This document shows, one piece after another, positions 1-8,205 of a DNA stretch of 64,000 nt; position 1 is the stretch's first letter, and each line of letters opens with the position of its first letter. The stretch lies in the NCBI RefSeq assembly GCF_001482405.1, contig NZ_LPXO01000010.1, positions 94,305 through 158,304 on the forward strand. The letters are read 5' to 3'. The DNA comes from Pseudoponticoccus marisrubri. GTDB taxonomy: Bacteria > Pseudomonadota > Alphaproteobacteria > Rhodobacterales > Rhodobacteraceae. The position numbers and the translations under genes were made by a program. The notes under the pieces are model-generated. The model was not told the origin of the DNA. It saw nothing but the letters and a program-made list of their open reading frames with translations, and searched no databases.

Positions 1-724
1 TGATGTTCTGCGCCGCCGCCCGCGCGATGGCCTGCCCGGCGCGGATCGAGCCGGTCAGCGTGATCAGCCGCACCACCGGGCTTTCGACCAGCGGCGCGCC
101 CACCTCGGCGCCGGTGCCGGTCACCATGTTGACGACGCCCGGCGGCAGACCGGCCTCCTGCACCACCCGGCAGAAGACCGAGGCGGTGACCGGCGTCGCC
201 TCGTGCGGCTTGAGGATCATCGTGTTGCCGGTGACCAGCGCCGGGCCGACCTTGCGGCCGATCAGCGCCAGCGGGTAGTTGTAGGCGCACAGGCCCAGCG
301 TGACGCCGTAGGGCACCTTGTAGATGAAGAGCTGCTCGCGCGGATTGTCCGAGGGCAGGATGTCGCCGGTGATCCGGCGCGCGGCCTCGGCGGCATAGGT
401 GATGTAGCGGATCGTGTCCGTGACCTCGCCCGCCGCCTCGGCGCGCGGCTTGCCCTGTTCGCGCACCAGCAGGTCCTCGAACTCGTCGCGCGCGGCGGCG
501 ATCCCCTCGGCGATGCGATGCAGGTAGCCGGCCCGCTCGACCGGGGGCAGCATCTGCCACGCCTTCTGCGCGCGGGCGGAACTGTCCAGCGCGCGGTCCA
601 CCTCGGCGCGGGTGCAGGCGGGCACCTAGGCCCAGGTCTCGCCGGTGGCGGGGTTGGTCACGGGCATGCGCGCCCCGTCCGACGCCTCGACCCAGTCATT
701 GTCGATGAAGCACTTGTAGAACAC
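1..724 (-). pseudogene. NAD(P)-dependent aldehyde dehydrogenase, interrupted by an in-frame stop; 3' part outside window
   Basis: Reading from a GTG at 724, with GAAGGA just upstream, gives about 32 codons with the family's early NPATGE motif. A TAG then appears at complement 626-628, and the same frame stays open to the window edge. The part after the stop is clearly an ALDH: it has a YNYP motif carrying the conserved Asn, LKPHEATP, and [10 protein letters not shown] from the cofactor-binding region. The catalytic Cys would lie beyond the window. The family oxidises aldehydes to acids with NAD(P)+. The gene starts 11 bases after the sugar ABC ATPase, so it was probably the last gene of that operon. 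A single CAG-to-TAG change would explain the stop; readthrough, restart at the GTG directly after the stop, or an assembly error remain possible. Confidence 0.85.
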
Positions 725-735
725 GTGGGTTTCCT

Positions 736-2238
736 TCAGGTCGCGTGACCGGCCCCGGCCATGTCGGCCAGCATCCGGTCCTTGTCGAAATGGGGATAGC
801 TGTAATCCTGCACGGTGCGCCCCTCGAAGAGGGTCAGCACCCGGTCGCCCAGCATCAGCACCTCGTCGATCTCGTAGGACAGGATCAGGATGGCGACGCC
901 GCGCTCTGCCAGGTCCTCGATGATGCGGTAGATGTCGGCCTTGGCATGCACGTCGATGCCGCGGGTGGGCTCCAGCAGGATCAGCAGTTTCAGATCCTCG
1001 TCCAGCCAGCGCGAGAAGCAGATCTTCTGCTTGTTGCCGCCCGAGAGGAAGCGGATCTCCTGCGCCGGCGAGGCGGTCTTGGTCGAGGTGTCGCGGATCG
1101 CCTTGTCGACGATCCCGTCGACGCGGGCCCCGTCGATCAGCCCGGCGGTGACCGATTTCTCGAGGAAGGGCAGCGCGATATTGTCGCGCACCGACAGCGG
1201 CGGCAGGATGCCGTTCTTGTCGCGGTTCTCGGTCACCAGCCCCATGCCCTGCCGCACCGCCACGGCCGGCCCGCGGCCCGGTGTCAGCGTCCGGCCCATG
1301 TAGCGCACCGTGCCCGTGTAATCCGGGTCCAGCCCGAACACCGCCTTGGCCAGGTCCGGCGCGCCGCAGCCGCGCAGCCCGGTCAGCACCACGATCTCGC
1401 CGGCATGCACGTCCAGCGAGACGCCCTCATACTTGCCGGGGCTGGAGAGGTCTTCGACCGACAGCACCACCTCGCCGGTGATCTGCTTGTGCGGCTTGAC
1501 GAACTGGTCCAGCTCGGCGCCGGTCATCGACTTGATGACCGCGTCCTCGGTGGTCTCGCCGGTGCGTTCGGACAGCACGATCCGGCCGTCGCGCATCACC
1601 GTCACCTGCTCGGCGATGCTGAAGATCTCGGGCATGTGGTGCGAGATGTAGATGATCGCGATGCCCTCGGCCTTCATCCGGCGGATGAAGTCGAACAGCA
1701 TTTCCTTGTCCTCTTCGGACAGGGCCGAGGTCGGCTCGTCCATGACGATCAGCCAGGCATCGGACATCAGCGCGCGGATGATCTCGACGATCTGCTTCTC
1801 GCCCGAGTTCAGCTCGCGCACGGGCTTGTGCGGATCGAGGGACAGCCCGAACCGGTCCAGCTGGGCGCGCACCGCCCGGGCCATGCCCGCCTTGTCCAGG
1901 AAGGGCGTGCGCCCGCGCCGGATTTCGCGGCCGAGAAAGATGTTGGCCGCCACGGTCAGTTCGTTGATCAGCGACAGCTCCTGGTGGATCATCGCGATGC
2001 CGTGGCGCCCGGCATCGGCGGGCGCGGTGATTTCCACCGTCTGGCCGTCGATCAGGATCTCGCCCTCGTCGCGCTGGTAGACGCCGCCGAGGATCTTCAT
2101 CAGGGTCGACTTGCCCGCGCCGTTGAGGCCGACCAGCGCGTGCACCTCGCCCGCGATGCAGGTGAAATCCACATTGTCCAGCGCGCGGGTGGCGAAGAAG
2201 CTCTTGCCGATGCCGTGCATGTCCAGCCGTCGGGTCAT
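736..2238 (-). CDS. Sugar ABC transporter ATP-binding protein, two fused ABC domains (RbsA/MglA type)
   Basis: This 500-residue protein matches the duplicated ATPases of CUT2 sugar importers. The N-terminal domain has a Walker A GLNGAGKST (residues 37-45), an LNSGEKQ signature and Walker B LIVMDEPTSAL. The C-terminal domain has a degenerate Walker A region (GLRGCGAP), an LSGGNKQK signature and LLEPTRGID, the usual asymmetry of this family, in which one nucleotide site is weak. It powers uptake through the two RbsC-like permeases next to it and sits on the cytoplasmic face. Its start overlaps the stop of the upstream permease by 4 bases, so translation is coupled. Substrate cannot be read from the ATPase; a pentose or other monosaccharide is typical of the family. 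Confidence 0.93.
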   Translation of the reverse strand: MTRRLDMHGIGKSFFATRALDNVDFTCIAGEVHALVGLNGAGKSTLMKILGGVYQRDEGEILIDGQTVEITAPADAGRHGIAMIHQELSLINELTVAANIFLGREIRRGRTPFLDKAGMARAVRAQLDRFGLSLDPHKPVRELNSGEKQIVEIIRALMSDAWLIVMDEPTSALSEEDKEMLFDFIRRMKAEGIAIIYISHHMPEIFSIAEQVTVMRDGRIVLSERTGETTEDAVIKSMTGAELDQFVKPHKQITGEVVLSVEDLSSPGKYEGVSLDVHAGEIVVLTGLRGCGAPDLAKAVFGLDPDYTGTVRYMGRTLTPGRGPAVAVRQGMGLVTENRDKNGILPPLSVRDNIALPFLEKSVTAGLIDGARVDGIVDKAIRDTSTKTASPAQEIRFLSGGNKQKICFSRWLDEDLKLLILLEPTRGIDVHAKADIYRIIEDLAERGVAILILSYEIDEVLMLGDRVLTLFEGRTVQDYSYPHFDKDRMLADMAGAGHAT

Positions 2239-3215
2239 TGCGCCTTCCTCCGCTGCACGAGCGTGTCCAGCAGCACCACCCCCAGCAGGATCAGCCCCTT
2301 GATCAGGCTCTGCAGGTAGGGGTTGGTGCCGGTCAGCACGAGCCCGTTGATGATGATGCCGTAAAGCAGCACGCCCAGGATCGTGCCCAGCAGGCGCCCG
2401 CGCCCGCCGAACAGCGAGGTGCCGCCCAGGATCACCGCGGTGATCGCGTCGAATTCCAGGTAAAGCCCGGTCCAGGGCTGACCCGAGGAGACGCGCCCCA
2501 CGGTGATGATCGCCGACAGCCCCGCCAGCGCGCCGGACAGGACATAGACCCAGACCAGCGTGCGCTGCGGCATCCGGCCCAGCACGAAGGCGGTGTTGAA
2601 ATTCGACCCCGCCGCGTAGACGTCGCGCCCGAAAGGCGCGCGGTAGAGCAGCACCGACAGCGCGACGAAGACCAGCGCCACGAAGGGGATCACCACCGGC
2701 AGGCTACCCCAGCTCTGCCCGCCCAGCCACAGGAAGGCCGCGTTCGAGACATTGATCGAATCCGCGTCATAGATCACCAGCGCCAGCCCGCGGGCCAGCG
2801 CGAAGGTGGCCAGCGTCACCATGAAGGCCGACAGGCGCAGCCGCCCGATGAAGACGCCGTTGATCGCGCCGATGGCCATGCCGGCCAGGATGGCGGCGAC
2901 GAACCCCAGCGCCGCGCTGTCCGTGGCGGTCAGGGCGATCACGCCGACCCCGCCGGCAAAGGCCACGTTGGAGCCGACCGACAGGTCGATGCCGCCGGTC
3001 AGCATGATGAAGGTCATGCCCATGGACACCAGGAACAGCACCGCGATCGAGCGCAGCAGGATGCCGATATTGGCGAGCGAATAGAAATTCTCGTTGGCGA
3101 TGCCGAACCCGACCGAGGCGATCACGATCAGCCCGACCAGCACGAGATATCGCTGGGTCAGGCTGTCCATCGCCCGTCGCGGGCGCGCAGGCGCTGCGGC
3201 CGTGCTCATTGTCAT
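2235..3215 (-). CDS. Sugar ABC transporter permease (RbsC family)
   Basis: A 326-residue, very hydrophobic protein with about ten predicted membrane segments. It carries the RbsC-type stretch FIMLTGGIDLSVG near residues 90-100 and GGTSLFGGRGRLLGT near residues 265-280. It forms the inner-membrane channel of the CUT2 importer. A second permease of the same family lies at 4361-5317, so the transporter probably uses a heterodimeric pore. The binding-protein gene ends 64 bases upstream and the gap contains a strong stem-loop. The next gene, the ATPase, overlaps it by 4 bases. Confidence 0.92.
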   Translation of the reverse strand: MTMSTAAAPARPRRAMDSLTQRYLVLVGLIVIASVGFGIANENFYSLANIGILLRSIAVLFLVSMGMTFIMLTGGIDLSVGSNVAFAGGVGVIALTATDSAALGFVAAILAGMAIGAINGVFIGRLRLSAFMVTLATFALARGLALVIYDADSINVSNAAFLWLGGQSWGSLPVVIPFVALVFVALSVLLYRAPFGRDVYAAGSNFNTAFVLGRMPQRTLVWVYVLSGALAGLSAIITVGRVSSGQPWTGLYLEFDAITAVILGGTSLFGGRGRLLGTILGVLLYGIIINGLVLTGTNPYLQSLIKGLILLGVVLLDTLVQRRKAQ

Positions 3216-3240
3216 GGGTCTCTCTTCTCGCGAAATCCGG

Positions 3241-3267
3241 GGCGGCGGCAGAGGGGGCGCCGCCGCC
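3241..3267 (-). other. Intercistronic GC stem-loop after binding-protein gene
   Basis: GGCGGCGGC (3241-3249) pairs perfectly with GCCGCCGCC (3259-3267) across a short loop, between the binding-protein stop (3280) and the permease start (3215). No U-tract follows, so it is more likely an mRNA-stabilising or attenuating element than a full terminator. Similar hairpins follow the other binding-protein genes in this window. Confidence 0.6.
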
Positions 3268-3279
3268 CGCCTGCCTGCC

Positions 3280-4308
3280 TTACTTCACCGAGTCGGGGCC
3301 GAACTCGAGATAGCCGTTCGCGGCCACGTCCAGCGCCTGGTCGACATAGTAGACCTCGACATCCTCGGGGAAGCCGTTCTCGAGCGCGATCTTGTGGTTC
3401 TCCTCGGTCATCACCAGCGGGGTGTAGAAGTCATAGACCTTGTCCGGCGTCTCGCCCTTGTGGATGCGATAAGCCATCTGCACGAAGTTCCAGCCCTCGC
3501 GCGTGCCCGACAGCAGGATGTCGGCCTTGACCGGGCCGTCCTTCATCTGCTGCAGGATCGGGATGTCGCCGTCATAGCCGAAGAAATCCAGATCCTTGCC
3601 GCTGTTGGTGGCGATGGCGATCGAGGGGTACATGTAGGCGTCGGTCACGCCCGAGATCGCGTCGAGATCCTCGAACTGGGTCAGCCAGTTCTCGGCGATG
3701 GACTGCGCCTTGACCGTGTCCCAGTCGGCCGGCTGCTCGGCCACGACCTCGACATTGTCGCAGGTGGCGATGCCCTTCAGGATGCCCTCGCGGCGCGCCT
3801 CGCCCGAGGGGTTGCCGGCCTGGCCCAGCATCACGCCCACCTTGTAGGGCTCGCCGCCCGAGAGCGCGCAGATCGCCATGCCCTGGTTGGTGCCGTTCAC
3901 CACGTCGCCCAGGGTAAAGCTGTAATCGGCGCTCTCCATCGGCGAATGCACGGCGATCCAGGTGATGCCGGCCTCCTGCGCCTTGGCGACCAGCGGCTCG
4001 AACGCGTCGACATTGATCGCGTTGACGAACATCACGTCGGGGCCTTCGTTGATCGTCACCTCGGTCTGCTGGATCATCTTCTCCAGCGAACCTTCGGCCG
4101 ACAGCCAGCGGCCGGTGATCTCGGTGTCCTCGAAGGCCTCGTCATAGGCCTCGATCGCGTCCTCGAACCCTTTCAGCCATGCGACGTGATAGGGCGCCAC
4201 GTGGCCGTCATTGATGAACACGATGTCCAGCGTGTCCTCTTGCGCCCATGCCGGGGCGCCCAGCGTGGCCAGCGCGGTGGCTGCCATCAGCCCTGTCTTG
4301 AAAGTCAT
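3280..4308 (-). CDS. Periplasmic sugar-binding protein of CUT2 ABC transporter
   Basis: A 342-residue secreted protein with a Sec signal peptide (MTFKTGLMAATALATLGAPAWA, cleavage before QED). The mature part resembles type-1 periplasmic binding proteins of the ribose/galactose group (Peripla_BP_4): an N-terminal strand DIVFINDGHVAPYHVAW, then INEGPDVMFVNAIN and DAISGVTDAYMYPSIA. It captures the sugar in the periplasm and delivers it to the permeases. It lies between the two permease genes in the operon order permease, binding protein, permease, ATPase. The ligand cannot be assigned from sequence alone. Confidence 0.92.
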   Translation of the reverse strand: MTFKTGLMAATALATLGAPAWAQEDTLDIVFINDGHVAPYHVAWLKGFEDAIEAYDEAFEDTEITGRWLSAEGSLEKMIQQTEVTINEGPDVMFVNAINVDAFEPLVAKAQEAGITWIAVHSPMESADYSFTLGDVVNGTNQGMAICALSGGEPYKVGVMLGQAGNPSGEARREGILKGIATCDNVEVVAEQPADWDTVKAQSIAENWLTQFEDLDAISGVTDAYMYPSIAIATNSGKDLDFFGYDGDIPILQQMKDGPVKADILLSGTREGWNFVQMAYRIHKGETPDKVYDFYTPLVMTEENHKIALENGFPEDVEVYYVDQALDVAANGYLEFGPDSVK

Positions 4309-4360
4309 GTCTTGGTCTCCTCCGAGTTGGTAATTCTGCCCGTGTCCCGGCGGCGGCGCG

Positions 4361-5317
4361 TCAATGCGCCTCCACCTGTCGCGATTGCCAGAGCAGCCAG
4401 TTGGCCCCCAGCGCCGCGAGGATGACCGCGCCCTTGAACACCTGGTGCCAGACGTCCTCGACGTTCAGCAGGTTGAGCGCGTTGTTGATGATGCCGATGA
4501 AGAGCAGCCCCCAGAAGGCGCCGCCGATGGTGCCGCGCCCGCCCAGGATCAGCGTGCCGCCGATGATGATCGCGGCGATCCCGTCCAGCAGCAGCCCGTT
4601 GCCGTCCAGCCCCGGCTGCACGAAGCCCATGCGCGAGGACAGCATGATGCCGGCAAAGCCGCTGCACAGGCCCGAGACCATGAAGACGCCGATCTTGACC
4701 CGGTCCACGTTCACGCCGGCCAGGCGGGCGTTTTCCTCGGAATTGCCCACCGCGATCACCGCCGCGCCCCAGCTGGTGTGGTTGTAGACCACCCAGGCCA
4801 GCGCGAAGAGCGCCAGCAGGAACAGGAAGGACCAGTAGAGGCCCAGGAAGGTCTCGGCCCCGATGAAGCGGAAGAAATCGCCCATCAGGAAGATCTGCTG
4901 CCCGCGCGGGATGATCAGCCCCGACAGCCCCTGCGCCGAGAACAGCATCGACAGGGTGACGATGAAGGCGGGCAGCCCCAGCTTGGCCACCAGCACGCCG
5001 TTGAAGAACCCCAGCGCCAGCGAGCAGACGATCACCGCCACGATCCCCAGCGCGACCCCCCCGGTCAGGCCGAAGAACACGCCCAGCACGATGGCGAACA
5101 GGACCGAGCCCATGCCCATGGACAGGTCGATATTGCCCGAGACCACGACGAAGAACTGCCCCAGCGCGATCAGCCCGATCGGCACGATCTGGCGCGAGAT
5201 GGCCGACATGTTGTCGAGGCTCAGGAAGCGCGGGCTGATCAGGTAGAACACCAGGCACAGCGCCAGGGTGACGAAGATGATGTTCCGTTCGCGCATGACG
5301 CGGGACAGGTCTGGCAT
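4361..5317 (-). CDS. Sugar ABC transporter permease (RbsC family), first gene of operon
   Basis: An RbsC-like inner-membrane protein with family hallmarks FVVVSGNIDLSMGMG and IIIGGTLILGGRGTIGG. The start at 5317 (MPDLSRVM) is preferred over an in-frame ATG at 5377 because AAAGGGAC lies a suitable distance upstream and the longer start would run through the operator at 5331-5345. It is the promoter-proximal gene of the CUT2 operon, followed by the binding protein, second permease, ATPase and broken aldehyde dehydrogenase. It probably forms a heterodimeric pore with the product of 2235-3215. Confidence 0.9.
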   Translation of the reverse strand: MPDLSRVMRERNIIFVTLALCLVFYLISPRFLSLDNMSAISRQIVPIGLIALGQFFVVVSGNIDLSMGMGSVLFAIVLGVFFGLTGGVALGIVAVIVCSLALGFFNGVLVAKLGLPAFIVTLSMLFSAQGLSGLIIPRGQQIFLMGDFFRFIGAETFLGLYWSFLFLLALFALAWVVYNHTSWGAAVIAVGNSEENARLAGVNVDRVKIGVFMVSGLCSGFAGIMLSSRMGFVQPGLDGNGLLLDGIAAIIIGGTLILGGRGTIGGAFWGLLFIGIINNALNLLNVEDVWHQVFKGAVILAALGANWLLWQSRQVEAH

Positions 5318-5330
5318 GGGGTGTGTCCCT

Positions 5331-5345
5331 TTTGGTCTTACCAAA
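5331..5345. promoter_or_regulatory. Putative GntR/FadR-type operator TTTGGT-N3-ACCAAA
   Basis: A perfect inverted repeat, TTTGGTCTTACCAAA, ends 14 bases upstream of the first ATG of the sugar ABC operon. The half-site TGGT-N3-ACCA is the form known for the FadR subfamily of GntR repressors. The same palindrome with a different 3-base centre recurs at 7080-7094. Confidence 0.7.
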
Positions 5346-5427
5346 TTAAAGCTATTCCGCATATATCGACCGACCATGTCAACATGATTCCGCGGATATC
5401 TGCGTCTATCGGCGGGTATTCCGCTAT

Positions 5428-5442
5428 TTTAGACGTACCAAA
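5428..5442. promoter_or_regulatory. Degenerate copy of the TTTGGT-N3-ACCAAA operator
   Basis: TTTAGACGTACCAAA keeps one perfect half (ACCAAA) and four of six bases of the other. It sits at the 3' end of the GMC gene, about 100 bases upstream of the perfect copy. The AT-rich stretch between them also repeats ATTCCGC three times. It could be a secondary site for the same regulator. Confidence 0.4.
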
Positions 5443-5444
5443 AA

Positions 5445-7058
5445 CTACAGCTCGCCCTGCACCATCGCGGCGCAGCGGTCGCCCAGCACCATGGCGGGCG
5501 CATTGGTGTTGCCGGCCGGGATCTCGGGCACGGCGGACATGTCGCAGACCCGCAGCCCGGTGACCCCGCGCACCCGCATCCTCGCGTCCAGCACCGCCAT
5601 CGCGTCGCCCTCGGCCCCCATCTTCGCGGTGCCGGCGGGGTGGAAGTTGGTCTTGACCACGTCCCGGCAATGCGCGGCCAGCGCGGCGTCGGACCAGTCG
5701 GTCGGCGCCACCACCTGTTCGATCCGGTCGGCCAGCGGGCGGGTCTGCATGGTCTGGCGGAAATAGCGCAGCCCCTTGACCATCTCGGCCAGGTCCTGCG
5801 GATCGGACAGGAAGTTGGGGTTCACCTCGGGCCGCGCGGCCGGATCGGCAGAGGCCAGCCGCACCGTTCCGCGCGAGCGCGGCTTGAGCAGCACGATCTG
5901 GATCGACACGCCATGCCCCTCGGCGATGGTCTTCGCCTGCTCGGGGTTCAGGTACATCACCGGGATGCAATAGGCCTCATGCGTGGGCAGCGCCTCGGGG
6001 TCGGTCGGGTTGACGAAACAGGCCGCCTCCAGCCCCGTGGTGGTGATGCGCCCGCGCCCGAACAGCTTGAATTCCAGCCCGTTGCGCAGCATGGGCAAGC
6101 CGCGATCCTGTCCGTGATAGCCATAAGGCCCGTTGGCCCGCGCCACGATGGACACGTCGGGGTGATCCTGAAGGTTCGCCCCCACCCCGGGCAGGTCGGC
6201 CGCCACCGCGATGTCATGGGCGCGCAGGTGATCGGCCGGGCCCAGCCCCGACAGCATCAGCAGCTTGGGCGTGACGAAGGCCCCGGCGGAGAGCAGGATC
6301 TCACCCTTTGCGCGGGCCTCGTGCCGCGCGCCCTTTGCGTCGCGCCAGGTCACGCCCACGGCGCGGCCGTCCTCGATCACGATCCGCTCGACCCGCGCCT
6401 GCAGGCGCAAGGCAAGGTTCGGATTGTCCTTGAGCGGATCGAGAAACGCATAGGCGGCCGAGATGCGCTGCCCGCGATCATAGGTGAACTGGAAGAACCC
6501 GACCCCGCGCTGGCGTTCCCCGTTGAAGTCCGGGTTGAAGGGCTCGCCCTGTGCCTGCAGCGCCTGCACGAACCAGCGCGCCATGTCGTCGACATGGCCG
6601 GGGTCCGAGACCACCAGCGGGCCGTCGCACCCATGATAGGCGTCGTTGAACTTGCGGTTGCCCTCCAGCCGCCGGAAATGCGGCAGCACATCCGCCCAGG
6701 CCCAGCTGACCCCGTCATTGTCGCCGCGCAGGATCTCGTGCCAGGCGTCGTAATCCTGCGGCCGACCGCGCACATAGGCCTGCCCGTTCACGGTGGAGCC
6801 GCCGCCCAGCACGTTGCCCTGCGGGATCTCGGTCTGGCGCCCGCCCAGCTGCGGCTGCGGCGTGCTCTTGTGGGTCTCGAAGAATTTCGAGCCGTTCTTG
6901 AGCAGCTTGAAGACGCCCGGCGGCATGTCCAGCAGCGGGTGGCGGTGGTGGTGGCCGCCCTCCAGCAGCAGCACACGCGCCCCGCCCTCGACCAGCCTTG
7001 CGGCGGCGACCGACCCGGCCGAGCCTCCGCCGACGACGATGTGATCGTATTCCTGCAT
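5445..7058 (-). CDS. GMC-family FAD-dependent oxidoreductase (choline/alcohol/sugar dehydrogenase type)
   Basis: A 537-residue GMC flavoprotein with an N-terminal FAD Rossmann motif HIVVGGGSAGS, GMC signature 1 GGGSTVNGQAYVRG, signature 2 LLSAGAFVTPKLL, the catalytic His in NFHPAGTAKMG, and the C-terminal IPAGNTNAPAMVLGDR. The start at 7058 is chosen because GGGGGAGG precedes it and a longer start would cross the operator at 7080. The family oxidises primary or secondary alcohols, polyols or sugars and passes electrons to quinone or cytochrome. No signal peptide is seen. The shared operator with the sugar ABC operon suggests it acts on that sugar or a derivative. Confidence 0.9.
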   Translation of the reverse strand: MQEYDHIVVGGGSAGSVAAARLVEGGARVLLLEGGHHHRHPLLDMPPGVFKLLKNGSKFFETHKSTPQPQLGGRQTEIPQGNVLGGGSTVNGQAYVRGRPQDYDAWHEILRGDNDGVSWAWADVLPHFRRLEGNRKFNDAYHGCDGPLVVSDPGHVDDMARWFVQALQAQGEPFNPDFNGERQRGVGFFQFTYDRGQRISAAYAFLDPLKDNPNLALRLQARVERIVIEDGRAVGVTWRDAKGARHEARAKGEILLSAGAFVTPKLLMLSGLGPADHLRAHDIAVAADLPGVGANLQDHPDVSIVARANGPYGYHGQDRGLPMLRNGLEFKLFGRGRITTTGLEAACFVNPTDPEALPTHEAYCIPVMYLNPEQAKTIAEGHGVSIQIVLLKPRSRGTVRLASADPAARPEVNPNFLSDPQDLAEMVKGLRYFRQTMQTRPLADRIEQVVAPTDWSDAALAAHCRDVVKTNFHPAGTAKMGAEGDAMAVLDARMRVRGVTGLRVCDMSAVPEIPAGNTNAPAMVLGDRCAAMVQGEL

Positions 7059-7079
7059 CCGGCGCCTCCCCCTTGCGCT

Positions 7080-7094
7080 TTTGGTATGACCAAA
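7080..7094. promoter_or_regulatory. Putative GntR/FadR-type operator upstream of GMC gene
   Basis: TTTGGTATGACCAAA is a perfect inverted repeat that begins 21 bases upstream of the GMC start codon. It matches the copy at 5331-5345 in both arms, so the two transcription units probably share a regulator. No GntR gene is present in the window; it may lie beyond the left edge. Confidence 0.7.
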
Positions 7095-7169
7095 TATCCC
7101 GAGTACTGACACATCATGCGCGTTTCCCTGTCAATACGCGCGGAACGCCGCGCAGCTTGTCCGACAAGA

Positions 7170-8195
7170 TCAGGGCGCCGCCTGCCCCAGCAGCAGGATC
7201 TTGCCAAAGGCGCCCCCGGCCGCCATCAGCGCCAGCGCATCCCCTGCCTGTGCCAGCGGAAAGCTGGCGGCGGTCAGCGCGTCGAAATCCACGGCGCCGG
7301 ATTCGACCAGCTGCACCGCCGCTTCGAATTCGCGGTTGAACTGGAAGGAGCCGGTAATCTCGATCTCTTTCAGCATCACGAGGTGCAGCATCACCTGCGC
7401 ATCGCGCGGCTGGATGTTGGACAGGATCGAGACGCGCCCCTTGGGCCGCACCGCCTTGAGCGCGGTGTTGACCGCCGGGATCGCGCCCGAGGCCTCGACC
7501 ACCACGTCGAAGCGCTTCTCCAGCTCTGCCTCGTCGACCTGCCCGACGACGAACCCCGTCTCGGCCCCCGCCTTCCAAGCGACCTCGACCGCGCCGGGCC
7601 GCAGGTCCAGCGCGGTCACATGCGCGCCGCGCGCCGCTGCCCCGGCGATCGCCAGAAGCCCCATCGGCCCGCAGCCCGTCACCAGCACCTGCTGGCCGGC
7701 CGAGACGCCACCCTTGTTCAGGCTGTGCAGCGCGCAGGCCAGGGGCTCGGCAAAGGTCAGGTGGCGCGGGTTCACGCCGTCGGCCACCGGGCGGCAGCAG
7801 CGCGCCGGGTGGTCGATCACCTCGCGGAAGAACCCGTCGAGATGCGGCACGGTGGTGGCCGAGCCGGGAAACTTCTTGGCGGTGCAGAGGTTTTCCTCGC
7901 CCCGCTGACAGGCGACGCAGACCCCGCAATTCATGATCGGGTTCAGCGCGACCAGTTGCCCCGCCCGCAGGTCCGAGCCGTTGGGGTCCGTCACATAGGC
8001 GCAGGCCTCGTGGCCCAGCGTCACCGGGTTCTGCAACCGGAAGCCGGCATTGGCGAAATGCGCATAGTAATGCAGGTCGGTGCCGCAGAGGCTGGCCACG
8101 GCCAGGCGCAGCCGCACATGGCCCTCCGGGATCGGCCCGGCCTGTTGCGGCGCGGTATCGACGGTTTCGGCGGCGGTGAGTTTTGTCTGAAGCAT
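7170..8195 (-). CDS. Zinc-dependent alcohol dehydrogenase, L-idonate 5-dehydrogenase-like
   Basis: A 341-residue medium-chain dehydrogenase. Residue order fits: CGTDLHYYAH (catalytic Zn Cys), GHEACAYV (catalytic His-Glu), structural-zinc cysteines CGVCVACQRGEENLC, and the nucleotide motif VTGCGPMGLLA. The CGTDLHYY-type motif is characteristic of L-idonate 5-dehydrogenase and sorbitol dehydrogenase relatives. The start at 8195 has an AAAGGACGCCC leader. The adjacent SDR resembles the 5-keto-gluconate reductase partner in known idonate pathways, so interconversion of a sugar acid through a keto intermediate is plausible. Exact substrate is unproven. Confidence 0.85.
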   Translation of the reverse strand: MLQTKLTAAETVDTAPQQAGPIPEGHVRLRLAVASLCGTDLHYYAHFANAGFRLQNPVTLGHEACAYVTDPNGSDLRAGQLVALNPIMNCGVCVACQRGEENLCTAKKFPGSATTVPHLDGFFREVIDHPARCCRPVADGVNPRHLTFAEPLACALHSLNKGGVSAGQQVLVTGCGPMGLLAIAGAAARGAHVTALDLRPGAVEVAWKAGAETGFVVGQVDEAELEKRFDVVVEASGAIPAVNTALKAVRPKGRVSILSNIQPRDAQVMLHLVMLKEIEITGSFQFNREFEAAVQLVESGAVDFDALTAASFPLAQAGDALALMAAGGAFGKILLLGQAAP

Positions 8196-8205
8196 GGGCG
8201 TCCTT

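Noticed and set aside
3..748. Two forward open frames at the left end
   Set aside because: They mirror the interrupted aldehyde dehydrogenase on the reverse strand, which has real family motifs.
745..2319. Long open frames opposite the ABC ATPase and similar long antisense frames throughout
   Set aside because: They have His/Arg/Gly/Asp-rich repetitive compositions typical of mirror frames in very GC-rich DNA and no domain sense. The opposite strand holds a clear gene in each case.
4305..5258. Alternative reverse frame overlapping the first sugar permease
   Set aside because: Arg/Gly/Pro-rich shadow with no membrane segments; the permease frame has all family features.
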